From Vibrio rhizosphaerae (GTDB lineage: Bacteria; Pseudomonadota; Gammaproteobacteria; Enterobacterales; Vibrionaceae), in assembly GCF_024347095.1 (NCBI RefSeq), contig NZ_AP024903.1, forward strand, positions 2,542,001 to 2,606,000: DNA of 64,000 bases, written 5' to 3'. The notes under the pieces are model-generated. The model had not been told where the DNA came from. It was given only the letters and a program-made list of their open reading frames with translations, and did not search any database. A program made the position numbers and the translations under genes. Below are positions 50,248 through 60,946 of this stretch, in pieces (within the stretch, counting starts at the first letter, position 1; every line of letters starts with the position of its first letter).

Positions 50248-52872
50248 ATGCATATTCAATCCCCACTGAAACTACAAGATGAACAACTAACGCTCACATC
50301 GCTGAAAAATCAGCTGGAAATGTTTGCCGATGAGCAAAAACAACAGTTTCTGAATGCTCATTCAGTTCCGGATCTGGTCTATGGCCGAGCCGAATACATG
50401 GATCAATTGCTGCAACGGTTATGGCAATTCTATAATTTTCATCAAATCGATGAGCTCACGCTGATTGCTGTGGGCGGTTATGGCAGAAAAGAACTTCATC
50501 CGCTGTCAGATATTGATATTTTAATTCTTTCCAAACAAAAACTTCCGGCTCAAGTTCAGACACAAATCAGCAAATTCATCACGCTTCTCTGGGACTTAAA
50601 ACTCGAAGTCGGTCATGCCGTCAGAACAATAGCAGAATGCAGCCAGATTGGCCGTGAAGATTTAACCGTAGCCACGAATCTCCAGGAAGCCCGAAGGCTT
50701 GCTGGCTGCGAAGAGATATTTCATCAACTCAAACTCATTATTTTGTCGGAATCATTCTGGCCGACAGAAACATTCTTCCGGGCGAAAGTTGAGGAACAGA
50801 AAGCACGTCATGCCCGTTATCACGATACCACTTACAATCTGGAACCAGATATAAAATCCACCCCCGGCGGGTTGAGAGATATTCACACTCTCAGTTGGAT
50901 AGCCAGACGCCATTTCGGAGCAACCTCATTATTTGAAATGAGTAGTCACGGCTTCCTCACTGATGCGGAATACCGGGAGTTGGCTGAATGCCAGGAGTTT
51001 TTATGGCGGGTTCGTTTTGCACTGCACCTTGAGCTCAAACGCTACGATAATCGTCTGACGTTTGCCCATCAGGCGCAAATTGCCCAACATCTTGGTTTTC
51101 AGGGAGAAGGTAACCGTGCGGTTGAAATGATGATGAAAGAGTTTTACCGCACGCTTAGACGAGTTGCAGAACTCAATAAAATGTTACTCAAACTCTTTGA
51201 TCAAGCGATTCTGGATGAAGGCGAAACGCTTCTGCCGACAATCATCAATGATGACTTCCAAAAACGAGACCATCTGATTGAACTGCGGACTGAAGGGCTT
51301 TTCCAACAGCATCCAGAAACCATTTTGGATATGTTTATTCACATTGCCAACGATTCTCAGATTGAAGGCGTGGCCCCGACGACAATGAGAGAGCTCAGAA
51401 CAGCCCGGCGCCGACTCAGTTACTTTTTACACACCCTTCCTTCAGCCCGAGAGAAGTTCATGGAACTGGTCCGCCATCCGAATGCCCTGACCAAAGCTTT
51501 CAGCCTGATGCATCGTCATGGCGTGTTATCCGCCTATTTGCCGCAATGGAGTCACATTGTCGGACAGATGCAGTTTGACCTCTTTCATGTTTATACCGTT
51601 GATGAGCACAGTATTCGCTTACTCAAACATATTCGGATTTTCAGTGATCCCAAAAATCATGAACATCACCCCATCTGCTGTGAAGTCTACCCTCGTCTAC
51701 AAAAGAAAGAGTTACTGATTCTCGCAGCCATCTTCCATGATATTGGCAAAGGACGCGGAGGTGACCATTCAGAAATCGGCGCGGTAGAAGCCTATGATTT
51801 CTGTATTGAGCATGGTTTATCTAAACCCGAGGCAAAATTAGTCTCATGGCTGGTGCAGAATCACTTACTGATGTCAGTGACGGCGCAACGACGTGACATT
51901 TATGATCCGGAAGTCATTATCGAGTTTGCGAAAACGGTTCGTGATGAAGAATATCTTGAATTTCTCGTCTGTCTGACCGTTGCCGACATCTGTGCAACAA
52001 ATCCAGAATTGTGGAATAGTTGGAAAAGAACTTTACTGGCGGAACTGTTTTATTCAACGCAGCGGGCACTCCGTCGTGGTCTGGAAAACCCGGTGGATGT
52101 CAGAGAACGCATTCGCCATAACCAGCAACTCTCTTCTGCTTTATTACGCAAAGAAGGCTTTAGCCTGCAAGAGATCGATACCCTCTGGCAACGGTTTAAA
52201 GCCGACTATTTTTTACGCCATACCCATAATCAGATTGCCTGGCATTGCACCCATATTTTACGCCATCAATCCCCGGATGAACCGCTGATCTTAATCAGTA
52301 AAAGAGCGACACGGGGTGGCACAGAAATTTTCGTTTATACCAAGGATCAGCACGCACTGTTTGCTACGGTGGTTGCTGAGCTTGACCGTAAAGGCTTAAA
52401 TGTCCATGACGCCCAGATCATGACCAGTAAAGATGGCTACGCTCTTGATACATTTATGGTGCTGGATCAAAACGGTGATACCATTGATGCGGAACGTCAC
52501 CAAACGCTGACATCCCACCTTGACAGAGCGATCAAGCAAGGGACACCGGCACTCCATAAAACGCGCAGAACACCGAGTAATCTGAAACATTTCACCGTGA
52601 AAACCCAAGTCGATTTCTTACCGACTAAAAGTAAAAAACGCACACTCGTTGAATTTGTAGCACTGGATATGCCGGGATTACTCGCGACGGTCGGAGCAAC
52701 ATTTTCTGAGCTGGGATTAGATATTCACGGTGCCAAAATCACAACTATCGGTGAGAGAGCGGAAGACTTATTTATTATTACCAGTACCACACATGGCAAA
52801 CTGAGCATTGAAGAGCAGGAAAATCTAAGACAAGTTTTAACCGAGAACGTGGATGCGCTCATGCCCCATTGA
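50248..52872 (+). CDS. glnD: PII uridylyltransferase/uridylyl-removing enzyme
   Basis: Primary glutamine sensor: uridylylates PII when glutamine is low and removes UMP when it is high. 874 residues. Domains in order: nucleotidyltransferase with GGYGRKELHPLSDIDIL (about 75-92), helical linker, HD hydrolase domain with AAIFHDIGKGRGGDHSE near 495, and two C-terminal ACT domains (about 690-770 and 795-870). Its target GlnB (Tyr51) is encoded at 27.3 kb. A 218-base gap to map suggests its own promoter. Confidence 0.97.
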   Translation: MHIQSPLKLQDEQLTLTSLKNQLEMFADEQKQQFLNAHSVPDLVYGRAEYMDQLLQRLWQFYNFHQIDELTLIAVGGYGRKELHPLSDIDILILSKQKLPAQVQTQISKFITLLWDLKLEVGHAVRTIAECSQIGREDLTVATNLQEARRLAGCEEIFHQLKLIILSESFWPTETFFRAKVEEQKARHARYHDTTYNLEPDIKSTPGGLRDIHTLSWIARRHFGATSLFEMSSHGFLTDAEYRELAECQEFLWRVRFALHLELKRYDNRLTFAHQAQIAQHLGFQGEGNRAVEMMMKEFYRTLRRVAELNKMLLKLFDQAILDEGETLLPTIINDDFQKRDHLIELRTEGLFQQHPETILDMFIHIANDSQIEGVAPTTMRELRTARRRLSYFLHTLPSAREKFMELVRHPNALTKAFSLMHRHGVLSAYLPQWSHIVGQMQFDLFHVYTVDEHSIRLLKHIRIFSDPKNHEHHPICCEVYPRLQKKELLILAAIFHDIGKGRGGDHSEIGAVEAYDFCIEHGLSKPEAKLVSWLVQNHLLMSVTAQRRDIYDPEVIIEFAKTVRDEEYLEFLVCLTVADICATNPELWNSWKRTLLAELFYSTQRALRRGLENPVDVRERIRHNQQLSSALLRKEGFSLQEIDTLWQRFKADYFLRHTHNQIAWHCTHILRHQSPDEPLILISKRATRGGTEIFVYTKDQHALFATVVAELDRKGLNVHDAQIMTSKDGYALDTFMVLDQNGDTIDAERHQTLTSHLDRAIKQGTPALHKTRRTPSNLKHFTVKTQVDFLPTKSKKRTLVEFVALDMPGLLATVGATFSELGLDIHGAKITTIGERAEDLFIITSTTHGKLSIEEQENLRQVLTENVDALMPH

Positions 52873-53015
52873 CAGGCGTCTGTCTCTCCTCAAACGGGGG
52901 GATCAAATAGAGCGATCTACACCACAACTTTGAATGCAAAACCGGAACATGCGCTACCTCATCCCATAAGAGACTGATACATTGATATCATCACTAGTCA
53001 TCAGAGAGATAGCCT

Positions 53016-53399
53016 ATGTTCCCACACCTCAGTAACCTAGGAATTCATGATCCCACTCAGATAGAACGCTATACTGTCCGTCAGGAAGCGATGAAGGATG
53101 TGCTGAAGATTTATTTTCGGAAACAAAAAGGAGAGTTGTTTGCGAAAAGTGTGAAGTTTAAATTCCCGAGACAAGTGAAAAATGTGCTGATCGATAGTGG
53201 GAGTCACCAATACAAAGAAATCACCGAAATCAGTCGTAATCTCACATTAGTTATCGATGAACTCAACCATATCACAACACCAGCAGAGCTCTCCGAACAA
53301 GATCTGAAAGAAAAAATACTCAGTGATCTACGTCATCTGGAAAAAGTCGTCACCAGTAAAATTCAAGAAATTGAAAATGATTTAATGAAATTAAAATGA
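53016..53399 (+). CDS. DUF3461 family protein (YaeH-like)
   Basis: 127 residues, no signal or membrane segment. It starts [24 protein letters not shown] and is lysine-rich, ending in a coiled-coil helix (about 95-127, [14 protein letters not shown] onward). It resembles E. coli YaeH, which sits near dapD-glnD, so the glnD neighbourhood is conserved. The function is unknown. Small, basic and helical suggests nucleic-acid or ribosome association, but that is a guess. Confidence 0.8.
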   Translation: MFPHLSNLGIHDPTQIERYTVRQEAMKDVLKIYFRKQKGELFAKSVKFKFPRQVKNVLIDSGSHQYKEITEISRNLTLVIDELNHITTPAELSEQDLKEKILSDLRHLEKVVTSKIQEIENDLMKLK

Positions 53400-53407
53400 T
53401 GGATGGG

Positions 53408-53426
53408 GGTTCCCAGTCAGGGAACC
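53408..53426. terminator. Hairpin between the DUF3461 gene and pgpA
   Basis: GGTTCCC-AGTCA-GGGAACC lies between convergent genes. It has a weak T-rich tail (TCACTTTATT) rightward. Confidence 0.5.
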
Positions 53427-53449
53427 TCACTTTATTCTCACCAGCGAAT

Positions 53450-53953
53450 TCAACCGAACCATCCGAGACCAAAACCGATCCCCGCAAACACAACACCGGC
53501 CATCACACCGGCAAGCACATCATCAATCATGATGCCAAAACCTCCGGCAACATGCTGATCCAGCCAGCGAATCGGCCACGGTTTCACCATGTCAAAGAAG
53601 CGAAAAAGTATAAAACCGAGGGCAATCCATAACCACTCGCCACTTCCCTGAACCATATAGGGAACAATCAACATAGTGATCCAAAAACCGACAAATTCAT
53701 CCCAGACAATTGAACCATGATCATGTACCTGCATATCATCTGATGTTTGCTGACAAATTTTTATGCCGGCCAACGCAGCGAAAAGCGTTACCGCCAGATA
53801 TACCACGAATGGCAATTGAGCTAACAATAGATAGAATGGAATTGCGGCCAGCGTTCCCATTGTGCCGGGAATAATCGGAGATAAACCACTGCCGAAGCCT
53901 GTTGCCAGTAAGTGCCAGTGATTACCAAGATGCAGCCGTTCTGTGGGTTTCAT
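53450..53953 (-). CDS. pgpA: Phosphatidylglycerophosphatase A
   Basis: Removes phosphate from PGP to give phosphatidylglycerol in the inner membrane. 167 residues with three to four membrane segments. Family strings: GFGSGLSPIIPGTMGTL, VWDEFVGFW (catalytic Asp-Glu) and FRFFDMVKPWPIRWLDQHVAGG (split after KPWPI). It starts 3 bases after thiL, a standard pairing. Confidence 0.95.
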   Translation of the reverse strand: MKPTERLHLGNHWHLLATGFGSGLSPIIPGTMGTLAAIPFYLLLAQLPFVVYLAVTLFAALAGIKICQQTSDDMQVHDHGSIVWDEFVGFWITMLIVPYMVQGSGEWLWIALGFILFRFFDMVKPWPIRWLDQHVAGGFGIMIDDVLAGVMAGVVFAGIGFGLGWFG

Positions 53954-53956
53954 GAA

Positions 53957-54934
53957 TTACTTCTCCTGCTGAAAATGATCATAACCGGCTAATACCCACG
54001 ATAAGGGATTGCCTTCATGATGTAATTCCCATTGTCCCTGAGGTCGAATTTGTCCAATGCAAGTCAGCGGGGTATCACAATGAGAAAGTGCACTGGCTAA
54101 TGAACCTTTATTATCCTCTGAGACGGTAAAACAGAGTTCATACTCTTCACCACTGGTTAATGCGTACTGTTGTGCTTTGACCAGATCACCATCGACATAC
54201 TGTAACAGTGCTTCAGAAATCGGCAGACGACTCACGTCAATACTCGCCCCGACCCCTGATTCAGTCAGAATATGTTGTATGTCAGCAATCAAGCCATCAG
54301 AGATATCGATCGCAGCAGATGCCTGCTTTAATAATGATTGTCCGGCTAGAATTCTCGGAGTCGCAAAATAGTGGCGCTTTTCTAGCGTTTGACTCACCTC
54401 ATCACGGTCTTGCGCCGCAGATAAAATCAGTTCTAATCCAGCTTTACTATCTCCCAACGTTCCGGTGACATAAATCCAGTCTCCGACCTTAGCGCCTCGG
54501 CGGGTCAACGCATGTGCTTCCGGTACAAAACCATGCACTGTCAGCGTAATGCTCAACGGCCCCCGAGTCGTATCACCACCGATCAATTGAATATTGTAAT
54601 AACTGGCTAACTCAAAAAAGGCGTCGCAAAACCGATCCAGCCACACGGTATCCGTTTCCGGCAATGTCAAAGCCAGCGTACACCATGCGGGTGTTGCTCC
54701 CATCGCAGCCAGATCACTTAAATTAGAGACAAGGGCTTTATGTGCGACCCAGGCCGGATCAGCCTCGGGAAGAAAATGGGTGCCAGATACCATGGTATCT
54801 GTACTAATCGCGAGCCGGACTTGCTCGGGTACTTTTACAATCGCGCAGTCATCGCCAATACCAAGCTGAACATCTTTACGCTGTGTTTGTCGTTGCTTAA
54901 AGAAACGATCAATTAAACGAAATTCACCAGTCAT
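53957..54934 (-). CDS. thiL: Thiamine-monophosphate kinase
   Basis: Phosphorylates thiamine monophosphate to the active diphosphate. 325 residues, PurM-like fold as in purM of this window. Motifs: IGDDCAIVKVP, ISTDTMVSGTHF, NLSDLAAMGATP, IGGDTTRGPLSITLTVHG and AIDISDGLIADI. The start of nusB's transcript unit lies upstream, but a terminator at 54975-55000 separates the two. Confidence 0.96.
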   Translation of the reverse strand: MTGEFRLIDRFFKQRQTQRKDVQLGIGDDCAIVKVPEQVRLAISTDTMVSGTHFLPEADPAWVAHKALVSNLSDLAAMGATPAWCTLALTLPETDTVWLDRFCDAFFELASYYNIQLIGGDTTRGPLSITLTVHGFVPEAHALTRRGAKVGDWIYVTGTLGDSKAGLELILSAAQDRDEVSQTLEKRHYFATPRILAGQSLLKQASAAIDISDGLIADIQHILTESGVGASIDVSRLPISEALLQYVDGDLVKAQQYALTSGEEYELCFTVSEDNKGSLASALSHCDTPLTCIGQIRPQGQWELHHEGNPLSWVLAGYDHFQQEK

Positions 54935-54974
54935 AAATTTTTCCTGAATATGGAGATATGCATATCATGCACAT

Positions 54975-55000
54975 AAAAAAGGCCAGCTCTCGCTGACCTT
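54975..55000 (-). terminator. Intrinsic terminator between nusB and thiL
   Basis: Leftward, AAGGTCAGC-GAGA-GCTGGCCTT (one G-U pair) followed by six T counting the stem end. It comes shortly after the nusB stop. Confidence 0.75.
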
Positions 55001-55051
55001 CTTATTTTAATCGCTTTCGACTCACGGGGTACACAGACTTATTGTGAACAC

Positions 55052-55519
55052 TTATTTCTTACGAACATGAGGCGCAGCTTTATCCAACACACCATTGACA
55101 AATTTATGGCTGTCTTCTGCGGCAAAAGATTTTGCTAATTCAATCGCTTCATTGATCACGACTTTGTAAGGCACATCTTCGCGACGCGTCATTTCATACA
55201 TGGCCAAACGGAGCAAAGCCAGTTCCATCATGTCCAAATCTTGCATCGGACGCGAAGCATAAGGACGAATTTTGCTATCCAACTCAGTGTGGTTCAGCAC
55301 AACACCGGCGAGCAAATCACGAAAATACTCAACATCAGTTTCAGGTGCACGAAGTGCCGGCTCAGTGGAGCGGTGCTCTTCATCATCATATTTATCACTA
55401 GAGAGAAACTGGGCCTCAATGGTTGAGACATTCTCACGGGTAATTTGCCAAGAATAAATAGCCTGTAAAGCAAACTGGCGTGCATTACGGCGTGCGGCTG
55501 GTTTCACATGAGCCCCCAT
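55052..55519 (-). CDS. nusB: Transcription antitermination factor NusB
   Basis: With NusE (S10) it binds boxA RNA in rRNA leaders to prevent premature termination. 155 residues, all-helical. [17 protein letters not shown] near the N-terminus, LRLAMYEM and [26 protein letters not shown] near the C-terminus (split after AKSF) are family signatures. Its first base overlaps the ribH stop, so it is coupled to ribH. Confidence 0.96.
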   Translation of the reverse strand: MGAHVKPAARRNARQFALQAIYSWQITRENVSTIEAQFLSSDKYDDEEHRSTEPALRAPETDVEYFRDLLAGVVLNHTELDSKIRPYASRPMQDLDMMELALLRLAMYEMTRREDVPYKVVINEAIELAKSFAAEDSHKFVNGVLDKAAPHVRKK

Positions 55520-55989
55520 TAGGAATCAATTGCAGAAAGAACATTAATCATTTCAAGTGCGCTCAGTGCAGCCTCTGCACCTTTATTACCAGCCTTGGTT
55601 CCTGCGCGTTCAATCGCTTGTTCGATAGTATCGACAGTCAATACACCAAAAGCGACGGGCAAACTATACTCAAGAGAAACCTGAGCTAAGCCTTTGTTAC
55701 ACTCACTACAAACATATTCAAAGTGTGGTGTCCCCCCCCGGATCACTGTTCCGAGAGAGACAATTGCATCAAACTTACCCGTTTTTGCGACTCGCTGTGC
55801 AACGAGTGGTAATTCGACCGCACCTGGACAGCGAACAACCGTGATATTCTCATCACTTACCTGACCATGACGTTTCAACGTGTCAATTGCACCGGAAAGT
55901 AAACTTTCATTAATAAAACTATTAAACCGTGAAATGACAATCGCAATTTTCGCGTGAGGTGCCGGGAAACCTCCCTCAATCACTTTCAT
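55519..55989 (-). CDS. ribH: 6,7-dimethyl-8-ribityllumazine synthase
   Basis: Condenses the pyrimidine intermediate with dihydroxybutanone phosphate, next-to-last riboflavin step. 156 residues. Active-site strings: [47 protein letters not shown] (catalytic His) and [19 protein letters not shown]. Overlaps nusB by one base. Confidence 0.97.
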   Translation of the reverse strand: MKVIEGGFPAPHAKIAIVISRFNSFINESLLSGAIDTLKRHGQVSDENITVVRCPGAVELPLVAQRVAKTGKFDAIVSLGTVIRGGTPHFEYVCSECNKGLAQVSLEYSLPVAFGVLTVDTIEQAIERAGTKAGNKGAEAALSALEMINVLSAIDS

Positions 55990-56072
55990 AAACTTTCCTT
56001 AAAACTCTGTTCATCAGCGAGAATCGGCGGATTCTAGCATAATTTCATGATTCATTTCTAATGGTATTTCTG

Positions 56073-56103
56073 GCGACTCCGGGGAAACATAGCCCCCGGT
56101 CGC
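56073..56103 (-). repeat. GC-rich hairpin between ribBX and ribH
   Basis: CCGGGG-N9-CCCCGG extended by GCGA/TCGC with a two-base bulge. No T-run follows, so it may be an RNA-stability or processing structure in the ribH leader. It does not look like an FMN riboswitch. Confidence 0.4.
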
Positions 56104-56127
56104 ACTCAATCCTCTCTTTCGGACGAC

Positions 56128-57237
56128 TTACTGACTGATATACTCCACAACATTCAGTCCAAATCCCCCCAATGCATGATATTTTTTATTTGCCGATGAG
56201 AGTAACTTCATATCTGTGACACCCAAGTCTGCAAGGATCTGTGAACCGACGCCGACACGACGCGATGTCCCTTGCTTTTTCGCCATCGCTGGCGCTTCAC
56301 CTTTATCCTGCAACTCATACATTTTAACCCGATGAACAATCAGTTCCGGTGACTCTTCATTACCGAGCAACACAAGTACACCACCTTCAGCACTAATGCG
56401 TTTCATCGCATCTTCAATACTCCAGCTCCGATCCGCATTTCGATCGCTATGAAGGACATCCGTAAATGTGTTAATCAAATGAACACGGACCAAAGGAACA
56501 TTCTGACTCTCTTTCTCTTTGACCAGTGCATAGTGAATTTGGTTATCGATCACATCACGATAAGTGATTAAATCAAACTCTCCATACGCGGTTGGCAACT
56601 GGCAGGTCGCAACACGCTCAATGGTTGTTTCTGTGTTGTTGCGATATTCAATCAGATCAGCAATGGTTCCAAGTTTAATCTGGTGTTTCTCTGCAAAAAC
56701 CTCCAAGTCAGGACGTCTTGCCATACTCCCGTCTTCTTTGAGAATCTCGACAATCACAGAAGCAGGCTCTAAACCGGCCAATCTTGCCAAATCACACCCG
56801 GCTTCAGTATGTCCCGCGCGAATTAATACACCACCATCTTGAGCGGCAAGAGGAAAAATATGCCCCGGCTGAACAAGATCCGCAGCCTTTGCATCTGGCG
56901 CAACCGCAGCTTGGACGGTCCGAGCCCGATCACCGGCAGAGATCCCCGTGGTCACTCCTTCAGCCGCTTCAATCGACACGGTGAAATTGGTGGTAAACTG
57001 CGCATTATTGTCCTGAACCATCGGCGCTAATCCCAAACGCTGACAACGTTCTTTAGTCATCGTCAGACAAATCAGCCCCCGCCCGTGTGTCGCCATAAAG
57101 TTAATCGCTTCAGGGGTGACGTGCTCAGCAGCAATAATCATATCACCTTCATTTTCACGATCTTCATCATCCATCAGGATTACTATTTTACCCTGACGGA
57201 TATCTTCGATAATTTCTTGGGGGGTGCTAATTGCCAT
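56128..57237 (-). CDS. ribB: 3,4-dihydroxy-2-butanone 4-phosphate synthase with decayed RibA-like domain (RibBX)
   Basis: 369 residues. The N-terminal half (about 1-200) is an intact Rib[33 protein letters not shown] and [16 protein letters not shown], making the four-carbon riboflavin precursor from ribulose 5-phosphate. The C-terminal half has the GTP cyclohydrolase II fold outline ([33 protein letters not shown]). The three zinc cysteines of the CLTGD…LRCDCG motif are missing, and TNN of the C-terminal motif is replaced by SSAN. So it should not hydrolyse GTP. Active RibA is expected elsewhere. Confidence 0.92.
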   Translation of the reverse strand: MAISTPQEIIEDIRQGKIVILMDDEDRENEGDMIIAAEHVTPEAINFMATHGRGLICLTMTKERCQRLGLAPMVQDNNAQFTTNFTVSIEAAEGVTTGISAGDRARTVQAAVAPDAKAADLVQPGHIFPLAAQDGGVLIRAGHTEAGCDLARLAGLEPASVIVEILKEDGSMARRPDLEVFAEKHQIKLGTIADLIEYRNNTETTIERVATCQLPTAYGEFDLITYRDVIDNQIHYALVKEKESQNVPLVRVHLINTFTDVLHSDRNADRSWSIEDAMKRISAEGGVLVLLGNEESPELIVHRVKMYELQDKGEAPAMAKKQGTSRRVGVGSQILADLGVTDMKLLSSANKKYHALGGFGLNVVEYISQ

Positions 57238-57318
57238 CGTTTCTATCCTCGATACTGAATTTAGTCTATTGATTTGTATAATGTCTCAATGCAATTTCAA
57301 GCAACAAATCGTGATCAT

Positions 57319-57978
57319 TTAAGCAAAACCATTTTGCTGTAAAAATTCGAATGTGATGGACGAATCCTGCGGGTGCTTTTCTGTCGTTCCGGCACTCAGT
57401 AATCGTTCCAGATAGCGCGCCATCACATCGACTTCCAGATTGACCTGCCGTCCCACTTGAAATGAGTGAATCGTGGTTTCTGACGAGGTATGGGGAATAA
57501 TTGTCAGTTTAAAAGCCTTGTGGCGTAACGCATTCACAGTCAGGCTGATCCCATCCACAGTGATCGACCCTTTTTCCGCAACATAACGACAAATATCTTC
57601 CGGTAAAGCCACCCAAAATTCAATGGCTCGCCCGACCTGAGCACGCTCAATGATCTCGCCAACGCCATCGACATGTCCGGAGACAATGTGCCCGCCAAAT
57701 CGCGTGGTTGGTAACATAGCCTTTTCCAGATTGACCGGGTCGCCAACCTGAGCCCGGGCAAAATTCGACTTATTGAGCGTTTCCAGAGACAAATCTGCGG
57801 TATAACTTCTCGCAGTCCGGGCCACAACCGTCAGGCAAACACCGTTCGTCGCAATGCTGTCACCGAGTTTTACATCGGACATATCCAGAGAACCGACATC
57901 AACCTGAATAGAAACATCCTCACCTTTCGGGGTAATCGCTGTCAGCGTCCCGATCGATTCAACAATACCAGTAAACAT
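57319..57978 (-). CDS. ribE: Riboflavin synthase alpha chain
   Basis: Dismutates two lumazines to riboflavin. 219 residues made of two similar lumazine-binding barrels (about 1-90 and 98-195). The MFTGIVE start, SIATNGVCLTVVAR in repeat 1 and GHVDGVGEI…GSITVDGISLTVNA in repeat 2 are typical. Named ribC in E. coli. It starts 17 bases after ribD. Confidence 0.96.
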   Translation of the reverse strand: MFTGIVESIGTLTAITPKGEDVSIQVDVGSLDMSDVKLGDSIATNGVCLTVVARTARSYTADLSLETLNKSNFARAQVGDPVNLEKAMLPTTRFGGHIVSGHVDGVGEIIERAQVGRAIEFWVALPEDICRYVAEKGSITVDGISLTVNALRHKAFKLTIIPHTSSETTIHSFQVGRQVNLEVDVMARYLERLLSAGTTEKHPQDSSITFEFLQQNGFA

Positions 57979-57995
57979 GAAGTTACTCTTACTTT

Positions 57996-59108
57996 TTAAT
58001 TGGGGGAATGATACTGCGGTATCACCGTCATACGGATATCCGGGCCCACACGAACCATCTCAGAGATATCGAGCTGAAATACATCTTGCATCGATTCGAA
58101 ACCAAACTGACCAAATAATCCTCGCCCGTCACTACCCATTAATTTAGGCGCCAGATAGAGAATAATTTCATCAACCAGCTGTTGTGATAACAGTGCCTGA
58201 GAGAGTGTCGCTCCGGCTTCAACCCAGAGATGATTGATCTGATGATCGACCGCTAATTGGCGCAAAAGAGTATGCAGCTCAAGTCGGCCCATCGCATCAG
58301 CAGGAACACAAATATCGGCCTCTTCTTGCCCCACCGTTAACACAGTACCAGCGGTGTCATACAGCTTCAGACCGGCATGTAGACGATGATGTTGATCCAA
58401 AATAACGCGTACCGGTTGACGAATATCTGCCAGTGGGTAGGCCAGACCAACCGCTTCAGGAAGCGCATGACGCCGAACCGTCAGTGCTGCATCATCTGCA
58501 ATAACCGTTTGACTAGTTGACAGAATCGCACTGGCTCTGGCCCGATATTTCTGCACATCGCTCCGGGCTTCCGGCGAGGTGATCCATTGACTGACACCAT
58601 TGGCTAAGGCTGTCTGTCCGTCAAGGCTGGCTGCCATTTTCAACTGAACCCATGGCATCCCGGTTTTCATTCGTTTGAGGAAAGCGGGGTTAAGTGCAAT
58701 TGCATCAGCTTCCAGTAATCCGGTCAGAACTTCAATGCCTGCGGCTTGCAGCATCGCAATCCCCCGACCGGCCACCTGCGGATTGGGATCTTGCATTGCA
58801 CAAATGACTTTGGCCACCCCTGCCTGAATCAAACCTTCGGCACAAGGTGGTGTACGGCCATAATGAGAACAAGGTTCCAGCGTCACATAAGCGGTGGCCC
58901 CTTGAGCCTGCGAACCCGCCTGCCGCAATGCATGTACTTCAGCATGCGGTCCACCAGCCTGCATATGATAACCCTCCCCTACGATTTGGCCCGCTTTGAC
59001 TAAAACGCAGCCAACATTAGGGTTCGGGGTGGTGGTGTAGATGCCACGTTTTGCTAACGCGATGGCTTTTGACATCATTTGATAATCAAAGGCGCTAAAA
59101 ACACTCAT
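57996..59108 (-). CDS. ribD: Bifunctional pyrimidine deaminase/reductase RibD
   Basis: Deaminates and then reduces the product of GTP cyclohydrolase II. 370 residues. The N-terminal zinc deaminase (about 1-145) has GPHAEVHALRQAG and LEPCSHYGRTPPCAEGL. The C-terminal dihydrofolate-reductase-like domain (about 150-365) has PWVQLKMAASLDGQTAL and HLWVEAGATLSQALL. It follows nrdR by 12 bases. Confidence 0.96.
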   Translation of the reverse strand: MSVFSAFDYQMMSKAIALAKRGIYTTTPNPNVGCVLVKAGQIVGEGYHMQAGGPHAEVHALRQAGSQAQGATAYVTLEPCSHYGRTPPCAEGLIQAGVAKVICAMQDPNPQVAGRGIAMLQAAGIEVLTGLLEADAIALNPAFLKRMKTGMPWVQLKMAASLDGQTALANGVSQWITSPEARSDVQKYRARASAILSTSQTVIADDAALTVRRHALPEAVGLAYPLADIRQPVRVILDQHHRLHAGLKLYDTAGTVLTVGQEEADICVPADAMGRLELHTLLRQLAVDHQINHLWVEAGATLSQALLSQQLVDEIILYLAPKLMGSDGRGLFGQFGFESMQDVFQLDISEMVRVGPDIRMTVIPQYHSPN

Positions 59109-59120
59109 GAATACAGCCTT

Positions 59121-59570
59121 CTAGTCTTCCAGTCTGGCAATTTCTTCGCCAAATTCCCGAATATCTTCGAAGCTCCGATAAACCGAGGCGAAACGAATGT
59201 AAGCGACTTTATCCAGCTCTTTCAACTGTTCCATCACTAAGTTACCAATCAAATCACTAGGTACTTCTCGCTCACCAGTCGCCCGTAACCGTGATTTAAT
59301 CGTACTGATTGATAGGTCAATGGCATCCGCACTAACGGGGCGTTTTTCCAACGCCCGCAGCATACCATTGACCATTTTATCCTCATCAAATGGTTCACGA
59401 TTGCCATTTGACTTAATCACTCTGGGCATCACCAGTTCTGCGGTTTCAAAGGTTGTAAACCGTTCATGACAAGCCAGACACTGTCGGCGACGACGCACTT
59501 GGTGTCCATCGGCAACCAAACGCGAATCGATCACTTTCGTATCATTTTCCGAACAAAAAGGACAATGCAT
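59121..59570 (-). CDS. nrdR: Transcriptional repressor NrdR
   Basis: ATP/dATP-sensing repressor of ribonucleotide reductase genes. 149 residues. N-terminal zinc ribbon with C3 and C6 (MHCPFC) and CLAC near residue 32, an RRRRQ basic turn, then an ATP-cone domain (about 48-138; [16 protein letters not shown]). It is the first gene of the nrdR-ribD run. Confidence 0.97.
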   Translation of the reverse strand: MHCPFCSENDTKVIDSRLVADGHQVRRRRQCLACHERFTTFETAELVMPRVIKSNGNREPFDEDKMVNGMLRALEKRPVSADAIDLSISTIKSRLRATGEREVPSDLIGNLVMEQLKELDKVAYIRFASVYRSFEDIREFGEEIARLED

Positions 59571-59681
59571 AACACCTCCACTCCAATGAGAGTGATTTTA
59601 ACGGAATTGCTAACAGGAGGGAAAGAAAAAGGGGCAGAAATGCCCGCTTATCACACAATCCATTTGATTCATCGGAAAATA

Positions 59682-60932
59682 TCAACTTCTGGACAAATAA
59701 TCCGCTCGGCCAACCCACTTATAACTGGTGAGTTCTTCTAGCCCCATCGGCCCCCGTGCATGTAATTTTTGCGTTGAAACAGCAACTTCAGCACCTAAAC
59801 CAAACTGTGCTCCGTCAGTAAAACGTGTTGAGGCATTGACATACACAGCAGCAGAATCGACAGCATTAATAAATTGTTCCGCATGGTCAAGCCGGTTGGT
59901 CATAATCGCATCCGAGTGACTTGCATGATGCTCTCGCATATGTTGAATGGCCTGATCGATATGCTTAACCACTTTCACACCAAGTGTATAACTCAGCCAC
60001 TCCGTATCAAAATCACCATCCTGAGCCGGTCTCAGCGATACCGCCCCCGTCAAGCCAGCCAGTGCCGATTCATCAGCAACGAAAGTTACTTTATCATTCA
60101 AACGCTGAACCAACAGTGGTAAGAACTCAGCGGCAATCTGCTCATGAACCAAGAGCGTATCTAAAGCATTGCAAGCCGATGGCCGTTGCACTTTTGCATT
60201 TTCAATCACATCCAGAGAACGCTTCAGATCAGCACTGTCATCGATAAACATATGGCTGATGCCAAAGCCACCGATAATCACTGGAATAGTGCTATTTTCC
60301 TGACACATTTTATGTAGTCCGGCACCACCGCGTGGAATAATCATATCGACGTACTGATCCAGTTTCAGTAGCTCGCTGACCAGAGCTCGTTCCGGATTCT
60401 CAATATATTGAACGGATGCCGCCGGTAATCCGGATTTTTCTAACGATGATTGAATGACTTTAACCAGCGCCATATTGGAGTTAAACGTTTCTTTGCCACC
60501 CCGCAATATACTGGCGTTACCGGTTTTCAAACATAGCGCGGCAATATCAATTGTGACATTGGGCCGCGCTTCATAAATCACACCGACAACCCCCAACGGC
60601 ACACGACGACGAGAAAGAGACAGACCATTTTCCAGAATACGACTGTCTATTTCCCGCCCAACCGGATCTTGTAAACCAACCACATGACGTACATCACTGG
60701 CAATACCGGCTAAACGTTCCGTATTGAGCAGCAACCGATCCAATAAAGCATCGCTTAACCCCGCCTGACGTCCCAGCTCAATATCCTGTGCATTCGCTGC
60801 CAAAATTGCATCTTGGTTGGCTTCCAGCTCATCGGCAATGATGGTTAAAGCTCGGTTTTTCTGTGCCGTTGTTGCGGTCGATAATTGAAAAGCGGCTTCT
60901 TTAGCGGCCTTTCCCATCCATATTAGGTCCAC
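59682..60932 (-). CDS. proA: Gamma-glutamyl phosphate reductase
   Basis: Second proline step, reducing gamma-glutamyl phosphate to glutamate semialdehyde with NADPH. 416 residues (E. coli 417). Aldehyde-dehydrogenase fold: [30 protein letters not shown] and the catalytic Cys in [15 protein letters not shown]. Start is GTG with GGAAG 7 bases upstream. Fourteen bases follow proB. Confidence 0.97.
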   Translation of the reverse strand: MDLIWMGKAAKEAAFQLSTATTAQKNRALTIIADELEANQDAILAANAQDIELGRQAGLSDALLDRLLLNTERLAGIASDVRHVVGLQDPVGREIDSRILENGLSLSRRRVPLGVVGVIYEARPNVTIDIAALCLKTGNASILRGGKETFNSNMALVKVIQSSLEKSGLPAASVQYIENPERALVSELLKLDQYVDMIIPRGGAGLHKMCQENSTIPVIIGGFGISHMFIDDSADLKRSLDVIENAKVQRPSACNALDTLLVHEQIAAEFLPLLVQRLNDKVTFVADESALAGLTGAVSLRPAQDGDFDTEWLSYTLGVKVVKHIDQAIQHMREHHASHSDAIMTNRLDHAEQFINAVDSAAVYVNASTRFTDGAQFGLGAEVAVSTQKLHARGPMGLEELTSYKWVGRADYLSRS

Positions 60933-60946
60933 GCTATACTTCCTTC

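Noticed and set aside
55990..56127. FMN riboswitch before ribH or in the rib cluster
   Set aside because: I looked for the conserved RFN strings (for example the GATCCGGTGAA segment) around the rib genes and found none.
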